Shown: positions 25,662 through 35,215, numbered from the stretch's first letter. The stretch: DNA of 64,000 nucleotides from Micavibrio_B sp964399985 (GCA_964399985.1 CAYNRY010000002.1:434001-498000); one strand, 5' to 3'. Numbers and translations: made by a program. Notes: generated by a model not told the origin, from the letters alone.

Positions 25662-26974
25662 AAAAGATTTTATTATTCACGTCTATCCTGGCTTTTTCGA
25701 TGGGCGGCCTTGTGCTGGCGGAAGAAGCGACACTTTCAGTTGAAGATGTCACGGGACCTAATCCAAAACTTGTGCAGCCTGTAAAGAGTTTAATTCCAAC
25801 TGTTAAAATTGCCAAAGCCATCGGCTGGCAAAACGGGGAAAAGCCTAAAGCCGCTAAAGGCTTTGCCATTAATGTTTTTGCCAAGGAGCTCGATCATCCG
25901 AGATGGATTTATACATTGCCGAATGGAGATGTATTGGTTGCTGAAAGTAACAAGCCTCCCAAGGGCGAAGACGGAAGAAGTATCAAAGGCTTTGTTCAGG
26001 GCAAGGTCATGAAGCGTGCAGGAGCGGGCACGGAAAGCGCCAACCGCATTACGCTCCTTCGGGATGCCGACAAGGACGGCGTTGCTGAAATAAAGACAGT
26101 TTTCCTAAAAGATTTGTATTCGCCGTTTGGCATGGCTTTGGTTGGCGATAACTTCTATGTCGCCAATGCGGATGCGATTGTCAGATTTCCTTACAATCAA
26201 GGTGAAACAGAAATCAAGGCAACAGGCATTAAAGTTACGGACCTTCCGGGCGGTCCGCGTAATCATCACTGGACAAAAAATATCGTCGCAAGTGAGGATG
26301 GTAAATATCTTTATGTATCCGTCGGTTCTAACAGCAATGTTGCAGAGAACGGCATGAAAGAGGAAGAAGGGCGCGCGGCAATCTGGCGGGTTGATCTTGC
26401 GAAAGGCAGTAAAGAATTATTTGCAACCGGCCTTCGCAATCCGGTCGGTATGGATTTTCAACCCAGTAGTAAGGAGTTATGGACTGTCGTGAACGAGCGC
26501 GATGAGCTGGGCAGCGATCTCGTGCCTGATTACATGACATCGGTAAAAGAAAACGGTTTTTATGGCTGGCCCTATTCTTATTGGGGACAGCATGTCGATG
26601 AACGCGTGGAGCCGCAAAATCCGGATCTGGTCGCCAAGGCTATCAAGCCGGATTATGCGCTTGGCCCGCACACGGCCTCGCTTGGTTTGACGTTTTATGA
26701 CGGCAAGGCTTTTCCAAAAGAGTATCAGAATGGGGCTTTTATCGGCCAGCACGGATCATGGAATCGCAATCCGCCTAGCGGTTATAAAGTTGTCTTTATT
26801 GCCTTTAAAGACGGGAAACCCGTCGGTATGCCAAAAGATATTTTGACGGGCTTTCTGGATGAAGAAGGTAATGCACAAGGGCGTCCGGTCGGTGTCGAGA
26901 TCAACAAAAACGGCGACTTGCTTGTCGCCGATGATGTCGGAAATATAATCTGGCGGGTTACGCCATCTCAATAA
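25658..26974 (+). CDS. PQQ-type soluble sugar dehydrogenase (sorbosone dehydrogenase family)
   Basis: 438 residues with a signal peptide (MKKILLFTSILAFSMGGLVLA). The body is a six-bladed propeller of the soluble glucose/sorbosone dehydrogenase family: HPRWIYTLPNGDVLVAESN, RNHHWTKNIVASEDGKYLYV, ATGLRNPVGMDFQP, GPHTASLGLTFYDG, GQHGSWNRNPPSGYKVVF and a final DVGNIIWRV. These enzymes bind PQQ and calcium in the periplasm; no PQQ synthesis gene is in the window. The start is set by the ATGA overlap with msrA; an earlier in-frame Met lies inside msrA. Confidence 0.88.
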   Translation: MKKILLFTSILAFSMGGLVLAEEATLSVEDVTGPNPKLVQPVKSLIPTVKIAKAIGWQNGEKPKAAKGFAINVFAKELDHPRWIYTLPNGDVLVAESNKPPKGEDGRSIKGFVQGKVMKRAGAGTESANRITLLRDADKDGVAEIKTVFLKDLYSPFGMALVGDNFYVANADAIVRFPYNQGETEIKATGIKVTDLPGGPRNHHWTKNIVASEDGKYLYVSVGSNSNVAENGMKEEEGRAAIWRVDLAKGSKELFATGLRNPVGMDFQPSSKELWTVVNERDELGSDLVPDYMTSVKENGFYGWPYSYWGQHVDERVEPQNPDLVAKAIKPDYALGPHTASLGLTFYDGKAFPKEYQNGAFIGQHGSWNRNPPSGYKVVFIAFKDGKPVGMPKDILTGFLDEEGNAQGRPVGVEINKNGDLLVADDVGNIIWRVTPSQ

Positions 26975-27352
26975 TTATCGGCAAAGAACGCCGCGGGTTG
27001 GGATCATTTGGTGGCCTGCCGTGCCGCCGACGATAATACCGCCGATCGTGGCAAGGTCATTCCCTTTGCCTTTGCCAAATTGATTTCCTACTAGTCCGCC
27101 AGCGGCGGCACCGATACCTGCGCCGACGATATTGCCGTCATCGCATTTTTTAACTTGCTGCGGCTGTGGTTGAGCTTGTTGACGCGACTCGTTCCAGCTG
27201 ATTTGCTCGGAGGTCGTTTTCTTTGTCGCTACTTTTTCAATTTTTTTCTCAGGTTTCATGACGTCGCGGGTGACATAAGCGCTGGCCCCCGCAGTAACCG
27301 CAATCAAAGCAATAGCTCCGACTATTAATAATATCAAATTTTTGCGCTGCAT
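26975..27352 (-). CDS. Glycine-zipper 2TM domain protein
   Basis: 125 residues. It has an N-terminal signal anchor (LILLIVGAIALIAVTAGASA), a charged and Gln-rich linker, then the glycine zipper GNIVGAGIGAAAGGLVGNQFG and a second GGIIVGGTAGHQM. This pattern is common in small outer-membrane or periplasmic proteins of the Rick_17kDa/SlyB kind. No lipobox cysteine follows the leader. It converges on the sugar dehydrogenase gene, with stop codons directly adjacent (TAA-TTA). Confidence 0.8.
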   Translation of the reverse strand: MQRKNLILLIVGAIALIAVTAGASAYVTRDVMKPEKKIEKVATKKTTSEQISWNESRQQAQPQPQQVKKCDDGNIVGAGIGAAAGGLVGNQFGKGKGNDLATIGGIIVGGTAGHQMIPTRGVLCR

Positions 27353-27456
27353 TGGTTGTCTCCATTTCTGACTTACACAAACATTTAGACAGGCTTTAAA
27401 GTTCCGCTCTTACGAAATACCGCATGGTAAAAATTAGAATTGGCCGGTTCTAGGAA

Positions 27457-27485
27457 TAAAAAAACCCGCCATGTGGCGGGTTTTT
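27457..27485 (-). terminator. Terminator after the DWDG-repeat gene
   Basis: A CCCGCC/GGCGGG stem with loop ATGT is flanked by an A run (27457-27464) and a T run (27481-27485). Symmetry would allow it to work both ways; the only gene ending towards it is the minus-strand repeat protein at 27501. Confidence 0.8.
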
Positions 27486-27500
27486 ATTTTCTATATCAGA

Positions 27501-28375
27501 TTAAAAATCGCCGTTTGTAGCTTTAATCTGGAGATGCGTATCATCAAATCCGATCATATTAGGAGCTGAATGAACAGAAGCCTCTGCGCCGGATACATGA
27601 GATTTCGGCTCCGCTGAACCAAAATTGCTTTGCAATAAATGTTCAATTGAATCGTCATCCATATCCAAAATATCGACAGAAGCTTCCGGCTTGTTTTTAC
27701 CGTCCCAATCTTGTGGTCTTTCCTGCGGATCGTAGGTGTTTCTACCATCCCAGTCGGCTGGCAACTCAGGTGTGTAAGGCGGCGTTACAGGCTGGACCGG
27801 ATCGACAGAAGCTTCCGGCTTGTTTTTACCGTCCCAATCTTGNNNNNNNNNNNNNNNNNNNNNNNNNNNNNNNNNNNNNNNNNNNNNNNNNNNNNNNNNN
27901 NNNNNNNNNNNNNNNNNNNNNNNNNNNNNNNNNNNNNNNNNNCAGGCTGGACCGGATCGACAGAAGCTTCCGGCTTGTTTTTACCGTCCCAATCTTGCGG
28001 TCTTTCCTGCGGATCGTAGGTGTTTCTACCATCCCAGTCGGCTGGCAACTCAGGTGTGTAAGGCGGCGTTACAGGCTGGACCGGATCGACAGAAGCTTCC
28101 GGCTTGTTTTTACCGTCCCAATCTTGCGGTCTTTCCTGCGGATCGTAGGTGTTTCTACCATCCCAATCGGCCGGTAATTCAGGTGTGTAGGGTGCCATTA
28201 CGGTATGATTTTGCGAATAGGGGTGTGGTTTATTTCTGCCATCCCAATCTTGTGGCCTTTCCTGCGGATCGTAAGTGTTTTTACCATCCCAATCGGCAGG
28301 TTTTTCAAAAAAATTATTTTCATCTTCAATTTCAATGCTTAGATTTTCCAAGCCTGTTTTAATATAATTAGACAC
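27501..28375 (-). CDS. Tandem-repeat protein with DWDG motifs (interrupted by an assembly gap)
   Basis: Not a known family to me. After 25 leading residues come near-identical 43-residue units, each with two DWDG(K/R)N motifs: PADWDGRNTYDPQERP, then QDWDGKNKPEASVD, then a Pro/Thr/Val linker. The first unit diverges (HPYSQNHTVMAPYTPEL). The C-terminal 50 residues are unique and acidic, starting ILDMDDDSIEHLLQSNF. There is no signal peptide, membrane helix or cysteine in the parts seen. The start is GTG at 28375, with GAGGT five bases before it. The 100-N gap shifts the frame in the raw sequence, but with repeat-length logic both halves join in one frame. At least five units are implied. It lies between a glycine-zipper gene and an RTX protease, all on the same strand. 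Confidence 0.75.
27673..28300. repeat. 129-bp coding tandem repeat array
   Basis: The words starting CAGGCTGGACCGGATCGACA recur at 27943 and 28072, exactly 129 bases apart, with essentially no base changes between copies; another copy starts at 27788 beyond the gap. The unit is a multiple of three, so the minus-strand frame stays open. Such near-identity at DNA level indicates recent duplication or homogenisation and explains the assembly break. Confidence 0.9.
27843..27942. other. Assembly gap (run of 100 N) inside the tandem repeat
   Basis: A run of exactly 100 N, the conventional placeholder for a gap of unknown size. The repeat phase on the two sides (27788 and 27943) requires a true length of 74 plus a multiple of 129 bases, not 100. 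Confidence 0.95.
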
Positions 28376-28408
28376 ATGACACCTCTATTAATAGAATTAA
28401 ATTATGCA

Positions 28409-28423
28409 TTAACATAATGTTAA
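28409..28423. promoter_or_regulatory. Palindrome upstream of the repeat protein, possible operator
   Basis: A perfect dyad, TTAACAT-A-ATGTTAA, lies 34 bases upstream of the GTG start at 28375 in an AT-rich stretch where a promoter is expected. A regulator site is an inference from position and symmetry only. Confidence 0.3.
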
Positions 28424-28537
28424 ATAGAAGTTCAGGCAAGAAATTTTTTCTGCTAAATCAATATATTAGACAGATGAAAATTAGCTGCCACAATAAAGCC
28501 ATATTTATCAAAGGCTTAATTATGTGCTGTGGCAGAC

Positions 28538-30769
28538 CTAGCCGATTAGGGATTTATCAGCGATGAGAGTCCCTTCGCTCAGAAGATCTTGCGCATTGGC
28601 GCCTGTAAGAGATGTGCCCCAGACTTCAGCGATGGCAGTAAAATCATTGCCGATACCATCAGCATTGACGGAGACAATGCCTTTGATACCGGACTGCATA
28701 ACCTGAACAAAATCGGAAATCAGGCTTGAAAGCGGATCGTATCCTTCAAGAAGATCCGTAATATTGATAAAATCTGCGTCCGTGCCGCCGCGGATAAGAC
28801 CAAAGATAGTATCGGCTCCGCCTTCCATGGACGTAAAGCCATAAATATCCCGTCCGCCGCCGCCTGTAAGCTTGTCCGCGCCAATACCGCCGATCAAAAG
28901 ATCATCGCCGTCGCCACCATCGAGAGTGTCATTGCCGTAACCGCCGTACAGCATATCGTTGCCGCTGCCGGCATGAAGGTAGTCGTCGCCATCATCGCCT
29001 TTCAGGATGTCGTCGCCATCCCGCCCGTGAATGACATCTTCGCCGCGCCCACCGCTAATATGATTGGCTGCCTCATTGCCACTTAAATAGTCATCGCCGT
29101 CGCCAGCCATAATGTTTTCAATCATCGTCGCTTTTTCAACGCCAACATAGATATCGGTAATCAGCGCCGCGCCAAATGTGAAATCAACGCTTGTATCACC
29201 GCTCACCGAAGCAAGATTGACCGTATCAACTCCGCCATTGGTATCGGCCATGACATTTGAATGAAGCCCGTCATCGGCAACCTTGGCAAAATCATCCGTA
29301 TAGACATACAGGTTATCGCTCGTCATCTCGTCGCCTGTAAAAGATAGTTTCCAGCTATTGAGCGTGCCAGTGTTTCCGCTCACGCTGTCTTCGATGCGAA
29401 GGCTCCATGTTCCGGCGGTATCTTCTCCCCAATAGGCAACAGAGGTCGTTGTAAAATCCAGCCCTTTGATGCCGTCGGTCCCTGTAAATTCGCCGTTTTC
29501 GGCGCGATCTATGAGCACACTTTCCATGCCGGACGGACTGACCAGCGTGATTTTCAAATCTCCGACGCGGTCATGCGTTATATCGAGATCGATAAGAACG
29601 TGATCTATCGATATGTCGTCCTGAATATTTACTGTAGTTGTAATGCTGCCGGTTCCCGACGCATTCGTAATAGCGAGGTTGCTGAGTTGCTCCGATGAGG
29701 AGAGCTCGACCATGTTGGCGCTGGTTTGTTGCAGGGTCCAGCTCTCCGCAAGGCGAATGGCCGTATAGGCATCCGCCGCGCCAAAGCCGTAATCATGGTT
29801 GAAATGCAGGCCGCCCCCGTTCCAGTTGTGCGCACCGTTGTAACTCCAGCCACTGCTTTGTTCGTCGTTGAACTGAGTGGAATAGGCGAGGATTTCCTGA
29901 ACGTCGCGCCAGCCGAGATTGGGATTGGCTTCGAGCATCAAAGCGACTAGACCGCTTATAACCGGCGTTGCTGCCGAGGTACCGCTGAAATAAACGTAAT
30001 CAGTCGAGAAGAAACCCTCATCGCCTGTCTTATCGGTTGTTATGATTCTCTGGCCGCCAGCGGAAACAAGAATATTGGCGCCGGCATTACTAAAATCTGC
30101 ATAAGTTCCTTCTTCGGTAATGGCGGCGACGGTTATCGCATAAATGCTGTTTTGCAAATTGTGGTAATTGGCGTTATCGCCGTCGCTGCGTTCGTTACCG
30201 GCAGCGAAGATCATATTTGTGCCAAGCCCGCCGCGTCCCTGATCTGCCAGGTCTTTCATGGCGCCGGTGATATCTGCGTAATTTATTTCTTCCAGATCGA
30301 TTTTGTTATTATCGGAAAAAGCACCACTATACCCCCAACTGCTATTGACGATATCAGCGCCACTTTTCAGGGCATGTTCGAAAGCTTCGACCGTGTCGGA
30401 AAGCTTCGTGGAAAAACCATAATCAATGCGAATACCATAAGTTTGCGCATCAAAGGCAATGCCGACCGAGCCTGTCCCATTGTCGTCGGCTGTAATGATG
30501 CCCATGACAGGCGTTCCATGATTATCGTCGGCCAGGCCAGCTGCATCGGCCGTCTTGGTGATGGTATCCCAATCCAGATCCGTCCTATAATTCGCTGTAA
30601 GCTCGGGATGTGTATATTGAAACCCGTCATCGATGACTGCGACTTTCACGCCGGAGCCCGTATAGTCCTTCCATACCCTGTCCGTATGAAGGCCCCATGT
30701 GCCTATGGCATACCATTCATATATAGAAAGTCCGTTTAAATATGGGTCTGAAGGTATGGCCTTGGTCAT
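28538..30769 (-). CDS. Secreted subtilisin-like protease with P domain and RTX repeats
   Basis: 743 residues. Peptidase S8 (kexin-like) domain with the catalytic triad visible: Asp in VAVIDDGF (about residue 47), His in DDNHGTPVMG (about 84) and Ser in FSGTSAATP (about 265), plus the oxyanion Asn in FAAGNERS. A P/Homo B domain follows (DHVLIDLDITHDRVGDLKI to GTLNSWKLSFTG). From about residue 555 come glycine-rich nonapeptides such as GGDGDDLLIGG that bind calcium. The unique C-terminal 90 residues probably hold the type I secretion signal. There is no N-terminal signal peptide, which fits export by a type I system, but no ABC exporter is in the window. The substrate is unknown. Confidence 0.9.
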   Translation of the reverse strand: MTKAIPSDPYLNGLSIYEWYAIGTWGLHTDRVWKDYTGSGVKVAVIDDGFQYTHPELTANYRTDLDWDTITKTADAAGLADDNHGTPVMGIITADDNGTGSVGIAFDAQTYGIRIDYGFSTKLSDTVEAFEHALKSGADIVNSSWGYSGAFSDNNKIDLEEINYADITGAMKDLADQGRGGLGTNMIFAAGNERSDGDNANYHNLQNSIYAITVAAITEEGTYADFSNAGANILVSAGGQRIITTDKTGDEGFFSTDYVYFSGTSAATPVISGLVALMLEANPNLGWRDVQEILAYSTQFNDEQSSGWSYNGAHNWNGGGLHFNHDYGFGAADAYTAIRLAESWTLQQTSANMVELSSSEQLSNLAITNASGTGSITTTVNIQDDISIDHVLIDLDITHDRVGDLKITLVSPSGMESVLIDRAENGEFTGTDGIKGLDFTTTSVAYWGEDTAGTWSLRIEDSVSGNTGTLNSWKLSFTGDEMTSDNLYVYTDDFAKVADDGLHSNVMADTNGGVDTVNLASVSGDTSVDFTFGAALITDIYVGVEKATMIENIMAGDGDDYLSGNEAANHISGGRGEDVIHGRDGDDILKGDDGDDYLHAGSGNDMLYGGYGNDTLDGGDGDDLLIGGIGADKLTGGGGRDIYGFTSMEGGADTIFGLIRGGTDADFINITDLLEGYDPLSSLISDFVQVMQSGIKGIVSVNADGIGNDFTAIAEVWGTSLTGANAQDLLSEGTLIADKSLIG

Positions 30770-31034
30770 GATATGTCTTTCAAAGAATGGCGCAAATTTA
30801 AAGCAAGATACTTAAACACTATAAAAATCGTTATGAAAACAAAAATCTTGCATGATTTACTGAAAAACAAGTTTTAAAGGGGCGGGGCGAGCAATGGGCA
30901 GTCTAAATGGATTAAGATGTAACTATTATAGAACCATGCCCGAAAGACAATCAGGTAAATAAAATCTATTCTATTGAAATTACACGATTTTAAGGCACTT
31001 ATCTATTCATCTCTTTTAAGTTTTCTGGGTTTTA

Positions 31035-32117
31035 ATGAAGAAGAAATTTATCACTATCGGCATTATCGCGCTGGCCGTTGGGGCTGGCTTGTACCTTTAT
31101 TCGGAAAAGCCCGGAAATGCCCAAACTAAAAATCCTGATCCAAAAGGGGGCGCTCAAATCGTGGCTGTGGAAGCAGCCACGGTCAAAACCGGCAAAATAG
31201 AGCGCAGGGTGGAAGCGGTCGGTAACCTTGCCTCCAATGAATCCGTCATGCTGCGCCCCGAGATCGCGGGACGTGTTACAAAAATACTGTTTGAAGAGGG
31301 ATCGAAAGTTGCCAAAGATACGCCGCTCGTCCAGCTTGACGACGTCATTGCCAAGGCAGAACTTGCGCAGATGCAAACCAGCCTGACTTTAAGCAAAACG
31401 AATTATGAGCGGGCGCAGCGCCTGTTTGCCCAAGATGCCGAAAGCGGTTCAACGCGTGACGAAGCTTTGGCCAAGCGGGATACGGATCAGGCGGCTGTCG
31501 ATCTGACGAAAGCCCGCCTTGATAAGACAACTATTCGTGCGCCTTTCGATGGCGTGGCGGGTTTGCGACGTATCAGTCTTGGCGATTATGTCGATATCGG
31601 CCAGGATCTCGTCAACATAGAGAGTATCGATCCTTTGAAGGTGGATTTCAAGTTGCCGGAAATGTATCTGGCAGAGGTAAAGCCGGGGCAGGCTATCGAG
31701 ATCACGGTCGATGCTTTTGCTGACAAGAAATTCAGCGGCGAAGTTTACGCTATCGATCCTCTCGTCGATGTGAACGGCCGGACGATTGTCTTGCGGGCGA
31801 AATTGCCGAATGCTGACATGTTCTTGCGCCCGGGTTTGTTTGCGCGCGTTCAGTTGACCTTGGGCCAGACCGATAACGCGCTTTTGGTGCCGGAAGAAGC
31901 ATTGGTGCCGGAAGGATCGAAACAATTCGTTCTGAAGGTCAGCGGCGATCAAGTTATTTCAACTGAGGTCGAAACAGGCCTACGCAGAAGCGGTCAGGTC
32001 GAGATCGTCAAAGGTTTGAAAGCCGGAGATCAGGTGGTTACGGCAGGTCAGATGAAGATCAGGCCTAATTCAAAAATCAAGATTGTAGAAGATAATAATA
32101 AGGCGGCGGCACAATGA
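31035..32117 (+). CDS. RND efflux periplasmic adaptor (membrane fusion protein)
   Basis: 360 residues. It has an N-terminal anchor (ITIGIIALAVGAGLYLY), a lipoyl half-motif (VEAVGNLASNESVMLRPEIAGRV), a short coiled-coil hairpin of about 60 residues, the second lipoyl half (TTIRAPFDGVAGLRRISLGD) and a beta-barrel with FLRPGLFARVQLTLG. The adaptor links an inner-membrane RND pump to an outer-membrane channel. Its stop overlaps the pump start (ATGA). No TolC-like gene is nearby, so a channel encoded elsewhere must be used. Confidence 0.93.
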   Translation: MKKKFITIGIIALAVGAGLYLYSEKPGNAQTKNPDPKGGAQIVAVEAATVKTGKIERRVEAVGNLASNESVMLRPEIAGRVTKILFEEGSKVAKDTPLVQLDDVIAKAELAQMQTSLTLSKTNYERAQRLFAQDAESGSTRDEALAKRDTDQAAVDLTKARLDKTTIRAPFDGVAGLRRISLGDYVDIGQDLVNIESIDPLKVDFKLPEMYLAEVKPGQAIEITVDAFADKKFSGEVYAIDPLVDVNGRTIVLRAKLPNADMFLRPGLFARVQLTLGQTDNALLVPEEALVPEGSKQFVLKVSGDQVISTEVETGLRRSGQVEIVKGLKAGDQVVTAGQMKIRPNSKIKIVEDNNKAAAQ

Positions 32118-35100
32118 GTTTGCCGCTAATTTCTATCCGCCGTCCTGTCTTCGCGATTGTTATGAGCCTGATGCTGGTCTTGATTGGCCTTATCTCATAT
32201 GACCGGCTGACGGTGCGGGAATATCCGGAGATCGATGAACCAATTGTCACGGTGACGACAACTTATCCCGGTGCGTCCGCCGAAATTATCGAGAGCCAAA
32301 TCACTCAGCCTTTAGAAGATTCGCTCTCCGGTATCGAAGGCATCGAGTATATCACCTCGTCGAGCCGTGAAGAACGCAGCCAGATCACGGTGACGTTTAA
32401 AATCGACCGTGATGTCGATATCGCCGCAAATGACGTGCGCGACCGCGTCGGGCGCACCCGCAGATTACTGCCGGATGAAATTGACGAGCCTGTCACGGCC
32501 AAGGTCGAGGCGGATGCGCAGCCGATTATCTGGATCGCTTTGTCGAGCGAGAAGCACACCCCGCTGGAAGTTTCCGATTACGCCGACCGGTTTATAAAAG
32601 ATAAATTACAAATTCTTCCCGGCGTTGCAGAAGTTACATTAAGTGGCGAACGTAAATGGGCGATGCGGATCTGGCTGGATCGAGCGCGTCTTGCCGCTTA
32701 TAATTTAACGACGCAGGATATCGAGGATGCGCTGCGTGCACAAAACGTCGAAATTCCGGCAGGACGTATTGAAAGCTTGGGACGGGAATTTTCTGTTCTT
32801 TCTGAAACCGATATGCGCAACGTCGCGCAATTCGAAGAGTTGATCGTCCGCCAAAATGAAAATTATCCGGTTCGCCTGCGCGATGTGGCCAGAATAGAAC
32901 TCGGCGCTGAAGACGAACGCCGTATTACGCGCTTCAATCGCAAAAGCGCTATCGGTATCGGTATCATCAAGCAATCGACATCCAACCCGCTTGATGTCTC
33001 AAAGGCGATGTATGACGTTCTGCCGGAGATCGAGCGGAATTTACCTGATGGAATGAAGGCCCAGGTGGCTTACGACTCTTCCATCTTTATCGCGGAATCT
33101 ATCAAATCCGTTTATCATACGATTATCGAAGCGGCTATTCTCGTCGCGCTGGTCGTTTTCTTCTTTCTAAGAACAGTGCGGGCGACGATTATTCCGCTGG
33201 TGACGATTCCGATCTCCCTCATCGGATGCTGCGCCATGATGCTGGCCTTTGGTTTCAGTATCAATACGCTGACCTTGTTGGCGATGGTTTTGGCCATTGG
33301 CCTTGTCGTCGATGACGCGATTGTCATGCTGGAAAATATCTACCGCCATATTGAAGAAGGCATGAAGCCGATTGACGCCGGTATTGTTGGTGCCAAGGAA
33401 ATTACCTTCGCGGTTATCGCGATGACGATTACGCTGGCGGCGGTTTATGCCCCGATCGGTTTTATGGAGGGGCGTACGGGACGATTATTTACCGAGTTCG
33501 CTTTGACGCTTGCGGGTTCGGTAATCGTGTCCGGCTTCGTCGCTTTGTCATTAACGCCGATGATGTGTTCACGGCTCTTGAGGCATGAAACAAAGCATAA
33601 CTGGTTTTATAATTTCAGCGAACGCATTCTAAACCGGGTCGGCTCGGGGTATGATAAATCGCTTCAAAAAACTATGGCCGTGCGGCCTGTTGTGTTGCTT
33701 ATCGCTCTGGCCGTTGCGGCTGGCGGCGCTTTTCTATTTACGCTTATCCCGTCGGAGTTGGCCCCGCTCGAAGACCGGGGAACGATTATCTCTATCGCCA
33801 ACGGACCGGAAGGCGCTTCGCTTGAATATACAGATAAATATGTGCAGCAAATCGAGGAGCTGGTCGATCAAATTCCCGAGGTGGATCGTATCTTCGCGAT
33901 TGTAGGATCGCCGCTTGTGTCGAATGCCCGCGTCATTACGCGTATGGTGGATTGGTCCGAGCGCGACCGCAAGCAACAGGAAATGACATCCGAGCTGATG
34001 CCGAAGATGAAGAACATTGCCGGTATGGTGGCCTTTCCAAGTAATCCGCCATCGCTTGGCCAGCGCGGTGGATCAAAGCCGATCCAGATGGTTATCATGT
34101 CGTCGGCCAGTTATCCCGAGATCGATAAATGGGCGCAGGAGATTATCGACCGTGTCAGCGATTATCCGGGTTTGCAAGCGCCGGAAACCGATTTGAAACT
34201 CAACAAGCCGCAATTGCGCGTCGAAGTTGATCGCGAAAAAACATCCGATCTGGGTCTCGATGCCGCTGTCCTCGGCCGCACGATGGAAACGATGTTGGGC
34301 GGGCGGCAAGTAACGCGTTTCAAGCGTGAAGGCAAGCAATATGAGGTTATGGTCCAGATAGAAGATGTCGACCGTCAGAACCCGCAGGACATTACCAATA
34401 TTTACGTCCGCGGGAATAATGACGAAATGATCCCGTTGTCCAATCTGGTAAAAGTGTCAGAATCGGTGGCCCCGCGAGAATTGACCCACTTCAATAAGCT
34501 TCGTGCGATTACACTGACCGGAAATTTAAGCGATGGTTATTCACTTGGCGAGGTATTGGATCATTTGCAAACCACCGCCGAGGAGATTTTGCCGGCCAAT
34601 GCGCAAATCGATTACAACGGCGAGAGCCGGGAGTTTAAAAAATCCAGTAATAGTTTGCTGATGACATTCGTTCTCGCGCTTGGCTTTATCTATCTGGTGC
34701 TTGCCGCGCAATTTGAAAGTTTCAAAGACCCGTTTATCATTATGCTGACCGTACCTCTTTCGATGTCGGGTGCGCTACTGGCGATTTTCCTGACTGATGG
34801 AACCTTGAATGTATATAGCCAGATCGGCCTCGTGACACTTATCGGTCTTATTACGAAGCACGGAATTTTGATCGTCGAAGTCTCGAACCATTTGCAGGAA
34901 CAGGGCAAAGACCGTATTACTGCAGTCACGGAAGCGGCGGCCCTTCGCCTGCGCCCGATTTTGATGACGACAGGAGCCATGGTTTTGGGAGCTATTCCTC
35001 TGGCTTTGGCAGAAGGTGCAGGCGCGGAAACCCGCCAGTCGATCGGTTGGGTTATCGTCGGCGGGATGTCGGTCGGGACGTTTTTCACGCTTTTTGTTAT

Positions 35101-35176
35101 CCCGACTGTCTATTCTTATCTGGCGCGGGATCACAGCGTTCATACAGAAGAAAACAGGCCTGTTTCCGTTATTTAA
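32114..35176 (+). CDS. RND family efflux transporter permease
   Basis: 1020 residues of the AcrB/MexB-like HAE1 class. The N-terminus SLPLISIRRPVFAIVMSLML and TTYPGASAEIIESQITQPLE are family hallmarks. Twelve membrane helices in two halves flank large periplasmic loops. The proton-relay aspartates are in GLVVDDAIVMLENIYRH on helix 4, and a matching lysine region is LVTLIGLITKHGILIVE on helix 10. It exports drugs, dyes or lipophilic compounds; the specificity cannot be read. No local regulator gene is present. Confidence 0.95.
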   Translation: MSLPLISIRRPVFAIVMSLMLVLIGLISYDRLTVREYPEIDEPIVTVTTTYPGASAEIIESQITQPLEDSLSGIEGIEYITSSSREERSQITVTFKIDRDVDIAANDVRDRVGRTRRLLPDEIDEPVTAKVEADAQPIIWIALSSEKHTPLEVSDYADRFIKDKLQILPGVAEVTLSGERKWAMRIWLDRARLAAYNLTTQDIEDALRAQNVEIPAGRIESLGREFSVLSETDMRNVAQFEELIVRQNENYPVRLRDVARIELGAEDERRITRFNRKSAIGIGIIKQSTSNPLDVSKAMYDVLPEIERNLPDGMKAQVAYDSSIFIAESIKSVYHTIIEAAILVALVVFFFLRTVRATIIPLVTIPISLIGCCAMMLAFGFSINTLTLLAMVLAIGLVVDDAIVMLENIYRHIEEGMKPIDAGIVGAKEITFAVIAMTITLAAVYAPIGFMEGRTGRLFTEFALTLAGSVIVSGFVALSLTPMMCSRLLRHETKHNWFYNFSERILNRVGSGYDKSLQKTMAVRPVVLLIALAVAAGGAFLFTLIPSELAPLEDRGTIISIANGPEGASLEYTDKYVQQIEELVDQIPEVDRIFAIVGSPLVSNARVITRMVDWSERDRKQQEMTSELMPKMKNIAGMVAFPSNPPSLGQRGGSKPIQMVIMSSASYPEIDKWAQEIIDRVSDYPGLQAPETDLKLNKPQLRVEVDREKTSDLGLDAAVLGRTMETMLGGRQVTRFKREGKQYEVMVQIEDVDRQNPQDITNIYVRGNNDEMIPLSNLVKVSESVAPRELTHFNKLRAITLTGNLSDGYSLGEVLDHLQTTAEEILPANAQIDYNGESREFKKSSNSLLMTFVLALGFIYLVLAAQFESFKDPFIIMLTVPLSMSGALLAIFLTDGTLNVYSQIGLVTLIGLITKHGILIVEVSNHLQEQGKDRITAVTEAAALRLRPILMTTGAMVLGAIPLALAEGAGAETRQSIGWVIVGGMSVGTFFTLFVIPTVYSYLARDHSVHTEENRPVSVI

Positions 35177-35215
35177 GGTTCTATTTGCTTCCGGGGCCTC
35201 AATGGTCTATATCAC

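Noticed and set aside
27647..28177. Long plus-strand open frame across the tandem repeat
   Set aside because: It is open only because the repeat unit is a multiple of three. The minus-strand frame has a ribosome site, a unique N- and C-terminus and a terminator.
27673..28300. CRISPR-like array
   Set aside because: Repeats are 129 bp, contiguous, coding, and have no variable spacers.
28485..28535. Inverted repeat CTGCCACA/TGTGGCAG after the protease gene as terminator
   Set aside because: The arms are 35 bases apart, the inner pairing is imperfect and no T run follows on the minus strand.
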